Below, in pieces: positions 8,461 through 16,704 of a stretch of 64,000 bases of DNA. This stretch comes from Granulosicoccus antarcticus IMCC3135 (lineage in GTDB: Bacteria > Pseudomonadota > Gammaproteobacteria > Granulosicoccales > Granulosicoccaceae), in assembly GCF_002215215.1 (NCBI RefSeq), contig NZ_CP018632.1:4646501-4710500 (forward strand). Reading direction: 5' to 3'. The first letter of the stretch is position 1. Each line of letters starts with the position of its first letter. Position numbers and translations under genes: made by a program. The notes beneath the pieces are model-generated. The model was not told the DNA's origin and did no database searches. It was given only the letters and a program-made list of their open reading frames with translations.

Positions 8461-9627
8461 CTAGGTAGGCAACACCTGCTCTGCCAGAGTCACCCAATAA
8501 TTCATACCGGTTCGAATAGCACCGTCGTTGAAGTCGTAAGAGGTGTTGTGATGCAAGGCGCCATCCACCGCCGGACCATTACCAAGCCAGACATAGCAGC
8601 CGGGTATATCCTGACTGAAGAAGGAAAAATCATCGCCTGCGGTAGAGCGTGGAAAATCCGTCCTTACTGCTGCCCCGCATACCGTTTTTGCTGCCTGCAG
8701 CGCCAATGCGGTCGCGGCGGCATTATTGACCACGGGCGGTATACGGCGAATGTATTCGTAATGCGCACGAATACCAAAAGTGTCCGCTATTCCCTGTGCC
8801 AGCTGCCCGATACTCTGCTCAAGCTGATCACGTACCTGCGGCGTATAGGCACGCGCAGTTCCACCGATATGGACTTTGTCAGGAATGACGTTAAGTGCTT
8901 CGGGGTCACCTGCCTGAACCGAACAGGCACTCACCACCGCAGGTTCCAATGGATCAACCACGCGACCCGGAATGGTCTGCAGCGCACTCAGAAAATGCCC
9001 GGATGCGGTGATGGCATCTCGCCCCAGATGCGGCTTGGCACCATGCGTACCCACACCCTCAAAGACTACCCGCCACGAATCGGAGCTCGCCAACTGCGGC
9101 CCGACAACCACCGCCATCTCGTCAACCGCCAGTCCCGGCATATTGTGCAAACCAAACACCAGATCGCAGGGGAATTGTTTGAAAAGCCCTTCCTCCACCA
9201 TGCGCCGGGCTCCACCTCGCCCTTCTTCTGCTGGTTGAAAAATACAATGCACGGTACCGGAAAAACGGCGACTTCGGGCAAGCTCCAGCGCCGCTCCCAA
9301 CAGCATCACGGTATGCCCGTCGTGACCGCAGGCATGCATCTTTCCGGCAACCTTGGACTGGTAGGGGCGCTCGGCGACTTCGGTCATGGCAAGTGCATCC
9401 ATATCCGCTCGCAAACCGATACTGCCTTTACCATCGCCAGCCGTGATGCTGGCCACCAGACCGGTACCGGCCAGGCCCGTATTAACCGTTATGCCTGCCG
9501 CCTCAAGATACTCCAGCACGCGGGCACTCGTACGTACCTCTTCGAAACCCAACTCTGGATGCGCATGCAGCTCATGGCGCAATTCGGTCAGAAATTCCAG
9601 GTCGGCGTTGGCGGTAGACTCTTTCAT
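8461..9627 (-). CDS. M20 family (M20D) metallo-amidohydrolase
   Basis: A 388-residue cytoplasmic hydrolase of the aminoacylase/hippurate-hydrolase group. The metal-binding motifs are visible: RADMDAL near 75, HACGHDGHT near 95, and FQPAEEGRGGA with the catalytic glutamate near 130, followed by the family's lid domain. The family cleaves N-acyl amino acids or related amides. It is not of the AllC (allantoate amidohydrolase) branch as far as motifs show, although its position between purine genes makes that tempting. ATG at 9627 is chosen, with AAGAG upstream; a TTG at 9654 is the alternative. It is convergent with ade and divergent from the phosphoribosyltransferase gene. Confidence 0.85.
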   Translation of the reverse strand: MKESTANADLEFLTELRHELHAHPELGFEEVRTSARVLEYLEAAGITVNTGLAGTGLVASITAGDGKGSIGLRADMDALAMTEVAERPYQSKVAGKMHACGHDGHTVMLLGAALELARSRRFSGTVHCIFQPAEEGRGGARRMVEEGLFKQFPCDLVFGLHNMPGLAVDEMAVVVGPQLASSDSWRVVFEGVGTHGAKPHLGRDAITASGHFLSALQTIPGRVVDPLEPAVVSACSVQAGDPEALNVIPDKVHIGGTARAYTPQVRDQLEQSIGQLAQGIADTFGIRAHYEYIRRIPPVVNNAAATALALQAAKTVCGAAVRTDFPRSTAGDDFSFFSQDIPGCYVWLGNGPAVDGALHHNTSYDFNDGAIRTGMNYWVTLAEQVLPT

Positions 9628-9708
9628 GACAGGGACTCTTGCTGACAGCTTCAAATAGTTTCCGGCACTATTCTACTCTTGGTACAGTAGTCGCGCAGAA
9701 CAACTCCC

Positions 9709-10428
9709 ATGGCAAATACGATGCAAACAACCAGCAACGATCCGGCCCTGCAATTTTGGCAGCAGATAGACCCTGCAGGCACCCACCCATTCAACCCGGA
9801 CACCGGCTACCTTGATGGCTACCCGGCAACACTGAGTGACGGCAGTGAACTACTGCTACCCATCCGTGAGCGTGACAATGGCCAGTTTGCGCTGGCCTCA
9901 CTCATCATCAATCAGGCAAGTTTTACGGTCGTCGATGCATTGGCCAGCGAACTGGCAGAGCAGCTAAGCACTTACCAACCGGACTTGATCGTAGGTGTAC
10001 CGACACTAGGCCTGACACTGGCAGAGGCCACCGCACGCAAACTGGGCCACGCAGGCTATCTTCCTTTGGGCACATCACGCAAATTCTGGTATCAGGACTC
10101 GTTGTCCGTCCCCATGAGCTCAATCACAAGCCCCGGCGCCCAGAAGCGTCTCTATATTGACCCACGCCTGCTGCCCTTGCTTGAAGGTAAACGGATCTGT
10201 GTCATTGACGATGCCATCAGCACCGGCTCATCCATTGTCGCGGCTCTGAGCTTGTTGTCACAACTGGACATTACGCCGGTGTGCCTCGGCTTTGCCATGC
10301 GCCAGTCCAACGTCTGGAAACAGACATTGAAAGATACCCATCCAGGCATGGAAAACCTTGTGTGTTCAGCATTCCACTCTCCGAAACTGATACCGATAAC
10401 CGGTGGTGGCTGGACTATAGAATCTTGA
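9709..10428 (+). CDS. Phosphoribosyltransferase-domain protein, probably purine salvage
   Basis: The 239-residue protein has a type I PRTase core: DLIVGVPTLGLTLAEATARKLG (about 92-113) and the PRPP-binding loop RICVIDDAISTGSSI (about 164-178), the counterpart of the DDxxxTGxT motif. Such enzymes join a base to PRPP to make a nucleotide. The N-terminal 60 residues are not typical of Apt or Hpt, so the base is uncertain. It lies divergently from the M20 hydrolase and near adenine deaminase, which favours a purine. An in-frame ATG at 9721 is an alternative start. Confidence 0.8.
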   Translation: MANTMQTTSNDPALQFWQQIDPAGTHPFNPDTGYLDGYPATLSDGSELLLPIRERDNGQFALASLIINQASFTVVDALASELAEQLSTYQPDLIVGVPTLGLTLAEATARKLGHAGYLPLGTSRKFWYQDSLSVPMSSITSPGAQKRLYIDPRLLPLLEGKRICVIDDAISTGSSIVAALSLLSQLDITPVCLGFAMRQSNVWKQTLKDTHPGMENLVCSAFHSPKLIPITGGGWTIES

Positions 10429-10465
10429 TCTTATAACTGTATTCGGCCAGAACATCAGCCTGGCC

Positions 10466-10810
10466 ATGGAGTGTATCGAAGGCACCTCGGAACCTGTTGA
10501 AGGCAAAGCCATCCCGCTGGATGAAGCCTCTATCCGCCAGCGTCTAAAGGCGCTTTCGCAAGAGATCACATCCAATCACGCTGATCTTCTGGAACTCCTG
10601 GTCCGGTTCGATGATCTTGAGGGCTGGAAAACCAGCGGCGCCCGTTACTGTGCCGCCTGGATGAATCTTGAAATCGGTATTGGCATACAGTCGGGTTGGG
10701 AATACCTGCGCGTTGGCCGCAAGCTACGCACCTTACCAACCCACATGGGGTACGAACGGATATACACGTGTATATTGCGGCGAGCCTGTCCAGGACAGTT
10801 ATTTCGATAA
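10466..10810 (+). pseudogene. Truncated DUF222/HNH-endonuclease-type protein (N-terminal remnant)
   Basis: The frame encodes 114 residues. Residues about 25-92 (for example RFDDLEGWKTSGARYCAAWMN and WEYLRVGRKLRTLPT) resemble the conserved N-terminal part of DUF222 proteins that normally carry a C-terminal HNH nuclease domain and run to 350-500 residues. After residue 92 the resemblance stops abruptly and no HNH motif follows, so the gene seems to be a remnant. Such genes are often multicopy and mobile, so loss of the 3' part by recombination is plausible. There is no clear ribosome site. It could still be a short expressed protein. Confidence 0.6.
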
Positions 10811-10937
10811 CTCAAGGGACATGCCTGCACTTTAATTCATTACTGAAACACCTGCCAGCTACGCAAGCATTGCCCGACTGCGGGAAAATAGTTCAGTTCA
10901 CTGAACTTTCAGACTCGCTAACCTGGCTATCTACCTT
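10811..10937. other. Intergenic stretch with short inverted repeat
   Basis: No gene is seen. The arms GTTCAGT and ACTGAAC (10891-10906, 2-base spacer) form a short inverted repeat just before the 3' end of the convergent GntR gene. It may be a weak hairpin or a protein site; there is no T-tract to make a good terminator. Confidence 0.35.
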
Positions 10938-11717
10938 TCAGTCCGCAGTTGTTCTCACATGTGCAAATGCCGCATATAGATCCCCCGGTGAGCGCTCATT
11001 ATCCAGGTCGAGTTTGTCTTCCAGATGCTGCAGGTGAGCACTCATCGACGCCACTGCCGCCTGAGCATCGCCGCTGGCCATGACGTCGAGAATATCGAAA
11101 TGCTCCTGATGTGAGCACAGGTCGTGATGGGGTATCTGATACATGGCAATAATCAGGGAGGTCTGCGGCACCAGCTCCTTCAGATAGCTCATCAGGGTTG
11201 TATTTTCCGACAGGGCAGATAACTGGATGTGAAAATCGCCCGACAATCTCAGACCGGCACCCTGTTGCTGTCTGCGCACATGATCCCGCTCATCCTCCAC
11301 GCAGCGTCGCAGCATATTCAGTGACTCTGGTGTCGCATTGAGCGTTGCTTCGCGCACCACTTCTGCTTCGATCAACTTGCGGACACCCAGAATCTCACGG
11401 GCCTTGCGAACATCCGGACGGATGATGGTGGCACCGCGATTGGGCTGCATGTCAACGATTCGATCATGCGACAAACGCAGCAGTGCACGGCGCACAACGG
11501 TGCGACTGACCGAGAATATATCCGCCAGCTCATCTTCCTTGAGCTTCACACCGGGGCTCAGGCGATGATCGAGGATGGCATCCAGTATTTCATTGTAAAG
11601 CCGCTCATCCTGCGTCTGACCGCCCTGCACCGGAGCCGCCGGGCTCAGCATGCCTTCAAGCACACCACCCGACTTCCGGTTTTTTTCTGCTTTAGCCACT
11701 GTCGTCACTATTGCCAT
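10938..11717 (-). CDS. GntR-family (FCD/FadR-type) transcriptional regulator of the urate operon
   Basis: 259 residues. An N-terminal winged helix (YNEILDAILDHRLSPGVKLKEDELADIFSVS is its core, about residues 41-71) is followed by an all-helical FCD ligand-binding domain with the metal/ligand residues of LRLSGDFHIQLSAL and HLQHLEDKL. It should bind DNA as a dimer and respond to a small acid of the pathway. It is last on the minus strand after hiuH, puuD and the ureidoglycine aminohydrolase gene. The motif TTGTACACA lies just upstream of it (11735-11743) and again in the hiuH/puuE divergent promoter, which suggests it controls both itself and the pathway. The ligand is unknown. Confidence 0.9.
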   Translation of the reverse strand: MAIVTTVAKAEKNRKSGGVLEGMLSPAAPVQGGQTQDERLYNEILDAILDHRLSPGVKLKEDELADIFSVSRTVVRRALLRLSHDRIVDMQPNRGATIIRPDVRKAREILGVRKLIEAEVVREATLNATPESLNMLRRCVEDERDHVRRQQQGAGLRLSGDFHIQLSALSENTTLMSYLKELVPQTSLIIAMYQIPHHDLCSHQEHFDILDVMASGDAQAAVASMSAHLQHLEDKLDLDNERSPGDLYAAFAHVRTTAD

Positions 11718-11734
11718 TAAAACGAGAACAATGA

Positions 11735-11743
11735 TTGTACACA
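11735..11743 (+). promoter_or_regulatory. Candidate GntR operator upstream of gntR
   Basis: TTGTACACA, in the context GATTGTACACAGTTG, lies 18 bases upstream of the gntR start. The same 9 bases occur in the opposite orientation at 14278-14286, in the divergent promoter of the urate genes. Assignment to the neighbouring GntR protein is inference from position and repetition. Confidence 0.5.
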
Positions 11744-11760
11744 GTTGATGTATGCAACCG

Positions 11761-12582
11761 TTACAACAGAACCGCGTGGCGATTCACATCCTTGTAGAGC
11801 AGGTAACGAAACTTGGCAGGACCACCGGCATAACAGGCTTGCGGACAGAAGGCGCGCAACCACATGAAATCACCCGCTTCAACTTCCACCCAGTCCTGGT
11901 TCAGTCTGTAAACACCCTTGCCTTCCAGCACATACAGGCCGTGCTCCATGACATGAGTTTCCAGAAACGGGATGACAGCGCCGGGCTCCAGCGTGACAAT
12001 CGTTACATGCATGTCGTGACGCAGATCGGCTGGATCAACGAATCGAGTCGTGGCCCAACGCCCTTCAGTATCAGGCATCACAGTTGGTGCAACATTTTGC
12101 TCATTGGTTACGAACGCTTCAGGCACCTCGACACCCTCGACGAATTCGTATTTCTTGCGAATCCAGTGAAATCGTGCCGCCTCGTCTGCTTGGTTATTCA
12201 CCGTCCAGTTGCAACCGGGCGGTAAAAAAGCATAGCCACCCGGGCTCAGCTCATGCTGCTGCCCATCGATGCTCAGATTCAGGGTCCCTTCCATGACAAA
12301 CAGAACGCTTTCAACCTTGGGATCTGGCTCGGGCTTGTCACTGCCGCCACCGCTCGAGACTTCCATGATGTACTGAGAAAAAGTCGTTGCAAAACCGGCG
12401 ATTGGTCGTGCGATGATCCAGGCGCGTGTCTTGTTCCAGAACGGGAACGAGCTGGTCACGATGTCACGCAGAACACCTTTGGGTATGACGGTATAGGCCT
12501 CAGTGACCATCGCTCTGTCGGTCAGCAGATCGGTCTGCGGTGGCAGGCCACCATGCGGTGCGTGATAGACAGGCTTATTCAT
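11761..12582 (-). CDS. allE: (S)-ureidoglycine aminohydrolase (bicupin)
   Basis: 273 residues with two cupin halves: FVMEGTLNLSIDGQQHELSPGGYAFLPPG in the first, and FLETHVMEHGLYVLEGKGVYRLN with the manganese-binding E/H residues in the second. Length and the YHAPHGGLPPQ N-terminus match ureidoglycine aminohydrolase, which releases ammonia from (S)-ureidoglycine to give (S)-ureidoglycolate after allantoate breakdown. ATG at 12582 overlaps the puuD stop (ATGA, 12579-12582). Its presence implies the cell goes beyond allantoin, although no allantoate amidohydrolase is recognised in this window. Confidence 0.88.
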   Translation of the reverse strand: MNKPVYHAPHGGLPPQTDLLTDRAMVTEAYTVIPKGVLRDIVTSSFPFWNKTRAWIIARPIAGFATTFSQYIMEVSSGGGSDKPEPDPKVESVLFVMEGTLNLSIDGQQHELSPGGYAFLPPGCNWTVNNQADEAARFHWIRKKYEFVEGVEVPEAFVTNEQNVAPTVMPDTEGRWATTRFVDPADLRHDMHVTIVTLEPGAVIPFLETHVMEHGLYVLEGKGVYRLNQDWVEVEAGDFMWLRAFCPQACYAGGPAKFRYLLYKDVNRHAVLL

Positions 12583-13787
12583 TCGGCTTTTGCTCCAGCC
12601 TGGTACCACTGATCAATAAGGGCTCGTTCTTCATCCGTCATTTGTGTCAGATTGCCAATAGGCATGGCTTTGGTGACAACAGTCTGCTGATGAACTGCGA
12701 GAGCTTGCCGCACGATATCGTCAGTCGTCTCCAGCACAATACCCTTGGGTGGTGCACTGAAACCTGGCTGTGAAGGCGAGTTGGCATGACAGACGGCACA
12801 GCGCTCTTGCATCACCGCTTCAACATTGGCAAACAGCTGCGCCGGACTTGCACTGGCGTTCTCGGCCGATGGCACACTGGGCTTGGGCACGATGGCTGCG
12901 GCTACACCCATGATCAGTACCGCTGCAATTACCAGTGGAACCGGCGTTGCCTTGTCATTGTGACGTTGTACGAAATAGACACGAATCAGAGCACCAGCGA
13001 TCGACAATACAATCAGGATCAACCAGTTGTAGGCATGACCCCAGGTCATGGCGTAGTGGTTACTGATCATCACGAACAACACCGGCAGGGTAAAGAAGGT
13101 GTTGTGTACCGAACGCTGCTTGGCACGAATTCCATGGCTCGGATCCGGGGCGCGCCCTTCCTTCTTGGCCGCAACCAGATCTCGCTGACCAGGCATGATC
13201 ACAAAGAAGACATTGGCAACCATGATGGTGCCCAACATGGCACCGTAGTGCAGATAGGCTCCACGTCCGCTGAAGATCTGACACAAGACAAACGCTGCAA
13301 TGGAGACGAAGATCAGCATGGCAATACTGAGCTTGGTTTCATTCTTGCCGATTGCAGATTTACACAGCTGATCGTAGACAATCCAACCCACGGCAATGGT
13401 CAGCATGCCCAATATGACAGCGACCGGCTTGCTCAGATCCATGATTCGGGGATCGATCAGATAGATCTCGGCCTGATACCAGTACATAAGGCACAACAGG
13501 AACATGCCGGTTATCCAGGTGGTATAAGCCTCCCATTTGAACCAATGCAGTGTCTGCGGCAGCTCAGGGGGTGCAATCTTGTATTTTTGCGCATGGTAGA
13601 ACCCACCACCGTGGACAGACCAGATCTCCCCTCCGACGCCCTGCTCGATGTCTTCAGCCATTTTTGGCTCTCGCAGGCTGTTATCCAGCCAGACGAAATA
13701 GAAAGAAGCACCGATCCACGCAATGCCAGTCACCAGATGTACCCAGCGGCCCAACAAATTGAGCCATTCAAGAATATAGCCTTCCAT
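12579..13787 (-). CDS. puuD: Membrane urate oxidase PuuD with C-terminal cytochrome c domain
   Basis: 402 residues. About eight hydrophobic segments span residues 10-310 (start MEGYILEWLNLLGRWVHLV; then GIAWIGASFYFVWLD). A periplasm-facing c-type cytochrome domain follows, with CAVCH at 330-334 and a likely axial methionine near M375 in TKAMPIGN. PuuD oxidises urate to 5-hydroxyisourate and passes electrons to the respiratory chain, so it makes no hydrogen peroxide, unlike soluble uricase. It lies 10 bases after hiuH, whose product acts next, and its stop overlaps the next gene. Both the fused cytochrome and the order fit known PuuD operons. Confidence 0.95.
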   Translation of the reverse strand: MEGYILEWLNLLGRWVHLVTGIAWIGASFYFVWLDNSLREPKMAEDIEQGVGGEIWSVHGGGFYHAQKYKIAPPELPQTLHWFKWEAYTTWITGMFLLCLMYWYQAEIYLIDPRIMDLSKPVAVILGMLTIAVGWIVYDQLCKSAIGKNETKLSIAMLIFVSIAAFVLCQIFSGRGAYLHYGAMLGTIMVANVFFVIMPGQRDLVAAKKEGRAPDPSHGIRAKQRSVHNTFFTLPVLFVMISNHYAMTWGHAYNWLILIVLSIAGALIRVYFVQRHNDKATPVPLVIAAVLIMGVAAAIVPKPSVPSAENASASPAQLFANVEAVMQERCAVCHANSPSQPGFSAPPKGIVLETTDDIVRQALAVHQQTVVTKAMPIGNLTQMTDEERALIDQWYQAGAKAE

Positions 13788-13797
13788 CGCTTAGCCC

Positions 13798-14160
13798 TCA
13801 GCTGCCTCGGTAAGTGGAATAACTGTACGGCGTAATCAGCAACGGCACATGGTAATGCTCATCGGCTGCTGCCACCCCGAACCGGATGACGACATCATCC
13901 AGAAATCGTGGCTCGCTCTTTTTGTCTGTACCACCATCAAGTGCGTTGAAATAGTCACCGACTGAAAACACCAGTTCATAGACCCCTTGCTGAAACTCAT
14001 CCCCTTCCAGCAAGGCTTCATCACAGCGACCATCGCTGTTGGTCAGCACCTGATTGATTAGTGAACGCTGCTCATTGGATATGCGATACAGCGCTACAGG
14101 GATACCATCACCGGGCTTGCCCCGAGTAGTATCCAGTACATGCGTTGTGAGTCTGCCCAT
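13798..14160 (-). CDS. hiuH: 5-hydroxyisourate hydrolase (transthyretin-related)
   Basis: 120 residues with the two family marks: LTTHVLDT near the N-terminus and the terminal tetrapeptide YRGS. The central RCDEALLEGDEF and the HYHVPLLITPYSYSTY stretch complete the active-site residues. It hydrolyses 5-hydroxyisourate to OHCU (2-oxo-4-hydroxy-4-carboxy-5-ureidoimidazoline). There is no signal peptide, so it is cytoplasmic. It is first in the minus-strand urate operon and divergent from the OHCU decarboxylase-allantoinase gene, with which it shares a 157-base promoter region. Confidence 0.97.
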   Translation of the reverse strand: MGRLTTHVLDTTRGKPGDGIPVALYRISNEQRSLINQVLTNSDGRCDEALLEGDEFQQGVYELVFSVGDYFNALDGGTDKKSEPRFLDDVVIRFGVAAADEHYHVPLLITPYSYSTYRGS

Positions 14161-14277
14161 AACATTAGCCTCTTCCCCTGCCGATCAGACAGGTCATTGT
14201 GAGTTTGGCGATGGATGGACCATAGTTTGTTGACTTCATCATGTCAACATATTTGTACTTGATATTGTATCCATTTT

Positions 14278-14286
14278 TGTGTACAA
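14278..14286 (-). promoter_or_regulatory. Candidate GntR operator in the hiuH / puuE divergent promoter
   Basis: TGTGTACAA on the plus strand is the reverse complement of the TTGTACACA found ahead of gntR. A partial copy, TTTGTACTTG, lies at 14252-14261. The AT-rich 14190-14317 region separates two divergent starts, so one bound dimer could control both transcripts. Confidence 0.5.
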
Positions 14287-14317
14287 ATAATTCATACATT
14301 ATTTCAGAGTTTGCACC

Positions 14318-15760
14318 ATGACTGATTCGCAGGCAAATACGATGTTCAAAGAATCGCCGGCCGAACTGAGCCAGAGCGCTTTTGTGCAGCGATTTGGTGA
14401 CATCTACGAGCATTCAGCCTGGGTTGCCGAGCGCAGCTGGGCGCAAGGCGTTAATGCCTCCCATAACCAGGTATCGGCACTGGCCGCACTGATGGCTGAT
14501 GTATTGAGCCAGGCCAGCGAACAAGAGCAGATGCAATTGATTCGGGCCCATCCGGATCTTGCCGGCAAGGCCGCTTTGCAAGGTGAGCTGACAGACGACT
14601 CCACCGATGAACAGTCAAGTGCCGGTCTGGACCAATGCACAGCTGAGGAGCTTGCGCATTTCCAGCAGCTTAATGACGCCTACAAAGCCCGCTTCGACAT
14701 ACCTTTCATCATGGCTGTACGACACAGCAACCGTCATCAAATACTCGCAGGCTTTGAAGAACGCCTGCAAAATGAGCCTGCCGCTGAATTCGCACGAGCC
14801 CTGGCAGAGATCAATCGTATTGCCCTGTTCCGACTGCAAACTCAGGCAGAGCCGCTCTATCCGCGCGACATGATCGGTTACGGCAATCAGCCACCCAAAG
14901 TCACTTGGCCCGGCAAAGCCCGCATTGCCGTGCAATTTGTCATCAATTATGAAGAAGGCGCAGAGAACTGCGTGCTGCATGGCGACAAGGCATCCGAGGC
15001 ATTCCTGTCGGAGATTGTCGGTGCACAGGCTCTGCCGGGCGTGCGCCATATGAATATGGAATCCATTTACGAATACGGCTCCAGGGTCGGCTTCTGGCGT
15101 CTGCACAAACTGTTTACCGAGCGCAAGTTACCGGTCACCGTCTTCGGCGTCGCCATGGCACTGGAGCGCAACCCTGAAGCGGTTGCTGCCATGCTCAGTG
15201 CTGACTGGGAAATAGCCAGTCATGGCTATCGCTGGATCGACTATCAGTATATGGATGAGGCCGAAGAAAAAGCCCATATGCTCAAGGCCATCGAGATACA
15301 TACTCGCGTTACAGGCCAACGGCCTACGGGCTGGTATCTGGGCCGCTGTAGCCCCAACACGCATCGACTGGTTGCAGAAGAAGGCGGATTCGCCTACAAC
15401 GCCGACAGCTATGCGGATGATGTGCCCTATTGGGATGCCGATTTTGGTGACAAACCTCAGCTTATCGTGCCCTACACCCTGGATGCGAACGACATGCGCT
15501 TTGCCTCGCCACAAGGATTCAATGCGGGTGACCAGTTCTTCAATTATCTGAAGGACAGCTTTGATACCCTGCACACCGAAGGGCTCGACACACCCCGCAT
15601 GATGTCTATCGGACTGCATTGTCGCCTGGTGGGTCGCCCCGGACGTATCGCAGCACTGGCCCGATTTCTTGACTATGTCCAGTCATTCGATGATGCCTGG
15701 GTGGCACGCCGAATCGATATTGCCGAGCACTGGCAGTTACATCACCCAGCCGGAAATTGA
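14318..15760 (+). CDS. puuE: Bifunctional OHCU decarboxylase - allantoinase PuuE
   Basis: 480 residues in two domains. Residues ~15-175 are OHCU decarboxylase (YEHSAWVAERSW near 31, the catalytic-histidine region IRAHPDLAGKAAL near 75, FDIPFIMAVRH near 125). Residues ~185-475 are the polysaccharide-deacetylase-type allantoinase PuuE (YPRDMIGYGNQPPKVTWPGKA, NYEEGAENCVLHGD, ASHGYRW). The first half makes (S)-allantoin, the second hydrolyses it to allantoate, so the fusion joins consecutive steps. It is divergent from hiuH and shares the putative operator. The start could also be the ATG at 14342, which has the better ribosome site (CAGG). PuuE is usually a separate ~300-residue protein. Confidence 0.92.
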   Translation: MTDSQANTMFKESPAELSQSAFVQRFGDIYEHSAWVAERSWAQGVNASHNQVSALAALMADVLSQASEQEQMQLIRAHPDLAGKAALQGELTDDSTDEQSSAGLDQCTAEELAHFQQLNDAYKARFDIPFIMAVRHSNRHQILAGFEERLQNEPAAEFARALAEINRIALFRLQTQAEPLYPRDMIGYGNQPPKVTWPGKARIAVQFVINYEEGAENCVLHGDKASEAFLSEIVGAQALPGVRHMNMESIYEYGSRVGFWRLHKLFTERKLPVTVFGVAMALERNPEAVAAMLSADWEIASHGYRWIDYQYMDEAEEKAHMLKAIEIHTRVTGQRPTGWYLGRCSPNTHRLVAEEGGFAYNADSYADDVPYWDADFGDKPQLIVPYTLDANDMRFASPQGFNAGDQFFNYLKDSFDTLHTEGLDTPRMMSIGLHCRLVGRPGRIAALARFLDYVQSFDDAWVARRIDIAEHWQLHHPAGN

Positions 15761-15766
15761 CAACTA

Positions 15767-15794
15767 AAGCGAGGCAAACGATGATGCCTCGCTT
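15767..15794 (+). terminator. Stem-loop after puuE
   Basis: Perfect 10-bp arms AAGCGAGGCA and TGCCTCGCTT with an 8-base loop begin 6 bases after the puuE stop. Only two T residues follow the stem, so it is a moderate intrinsic terminator, but the position between puuE and marC is right. Confidence 0.7.
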
Positions 15795-15818
15795 AACCCA
15801 GCGCTTCGAGTAAAACCA

Positions 15819-16463
15819 ATGCCTTCACTGGAAAGTGTGATCAATGCGTTCATCACGCTATTTGTCACTGTCGACCCCATCGGCAACGTACCGCTGTTCC
15901 TGGGTCTGACGGCAGGCATGACGGCGCTGGTCCGTCGATCCATCGCCATTCGTGGTTGCACGATTGCACTGGGCATACTGCTCCTGTTTGCATTGACCGG
16001 CACCGGCATTCTCGATTCCATTGGCATAACCATTGATGCCTTTCGCATCGCAGGCGGCATATTGCTGTTCGTTACCGCCTTCGAAATGATCTACGGGCAT
16101 CGGCAAGAGCGACGCGAAGAGGCCTCCAATACAGTTGCCATGGAGCGTGCGGCCAACCTGGCCGTTTTTCCACTGGCACTGCCACTACTGGCGGGTCCTG
16201 GCACCATTGCAGCCACCATTCTGATCGCCTCTGAAATGTCCTCTGAACCCGGCGTCAGTGTATGGGCGGGTAAAGCGACAATAATCGCGATACTGACGGT
16301 CATGATGCTATTGACAGCCGGTGTACTGATTGCGGCACACTCTCTGGACAAGTATCTGGGCAGCACCGGCAAACTGGTACTCACTCGACTGCTGGGTGTA
16401 CTGCTGGCAGCCTTGTCGGTTCAGTACATCGCTGATGGAATCCTGGCTTTCGCACGCCACTGA
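15819..16463 (+). CDS. marC: MarC-family integral membrane protein
   Basis: 214 residues with six hydrophobic segments and the family's two internally related halves: FVTVDPIGNVPLFLGLT near the N-terminus and AVFPLALPLLAGPGTIAATI in the middle. MarC proteins sit in the inner membrane and their function is unknown; the old link to multiple antibiotic resistance in E. coli has been withdrawn. It follows the puuE terminator and is 9 bases before the small DUF3565 gene, with which it may be co-transcribed. Confidence 0.93.
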   Translation: MPSLESVINAFITLFVTVDPIGNVPLFLGLTAGMTALVRRSIAIRGCTIALGILLLFALTGTGILDSIGITIDAFRIAGGILLFVTAFEMIYGHRQERREEASNTVAMERAANLAVFPLALPLLAGPGTIAATILIASEMSSEPGVSVWAGKATIIAILTVMMLLTAGVLIAAHSLDKYLGSTGKLVLTRLLGVLLAALSVQYIADGILAFARH

Positions 16464-16472
16464 CAGCACCGC

Positions 16473-16682
16473 ATGAAACAGAAGATCACAGGATTCCACA
16501 AGGATGAACTGGATGACTGGGTCGCTGAACTGGAATGCCGCCACACACAACATGTCCGGCACAACCCGCCCTGGACTAACCGGCCATGGGTTAGCTCAGA
16601 GCAGGGTCGGACCTGCAAGCTGGGTCTGGAGCTGGAATGCCTGAAGTGTGATCGGGACGAGCCAGTGGATTTTTTTTACTAA
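16473..16682 (+). CDS. DUF3565 small protein
   Basis: 69 residues. The pattern ITGFHKDELDDWVAELEC, HTQHVRHNPPW and RPWV, ending in a CLKC pair, is that of DUF3565, a small conserved family of unknown function with possible metal-binding His and Cys. It follows marC closely and converges on the TRAP transporter operon. The ribosome site is weak. Confidence 0.85.
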   Translation: MKQKITGFHKDELDDWVAELECRHTQHVRHNPPWTNRPWVSSEQGRTCKLGLELECLKCDRDEPVDFFY

Positions 16683-16704
16683 GAGAAGTAGCCTGACCGA
16701 CCCA

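Noticed and set aside
8461-9627. Allantoate amidohydrolase to complete the urate pathway
   Set aside because: The protein is of the aminoacylase/hippurate M20D type by its motifs; position alone is not enough.
8548-9645. 365-residue open frame opposite the M20 hydrolase
   Set aside because: It has no domain character and lies wholly antisense to a gene with clear metal-binding motifs.
12786-13835. 349-residue frame antisense to puuD
   Set aside because: It has no hydrophobic or domain pattern and puuD on the other strand is certain.
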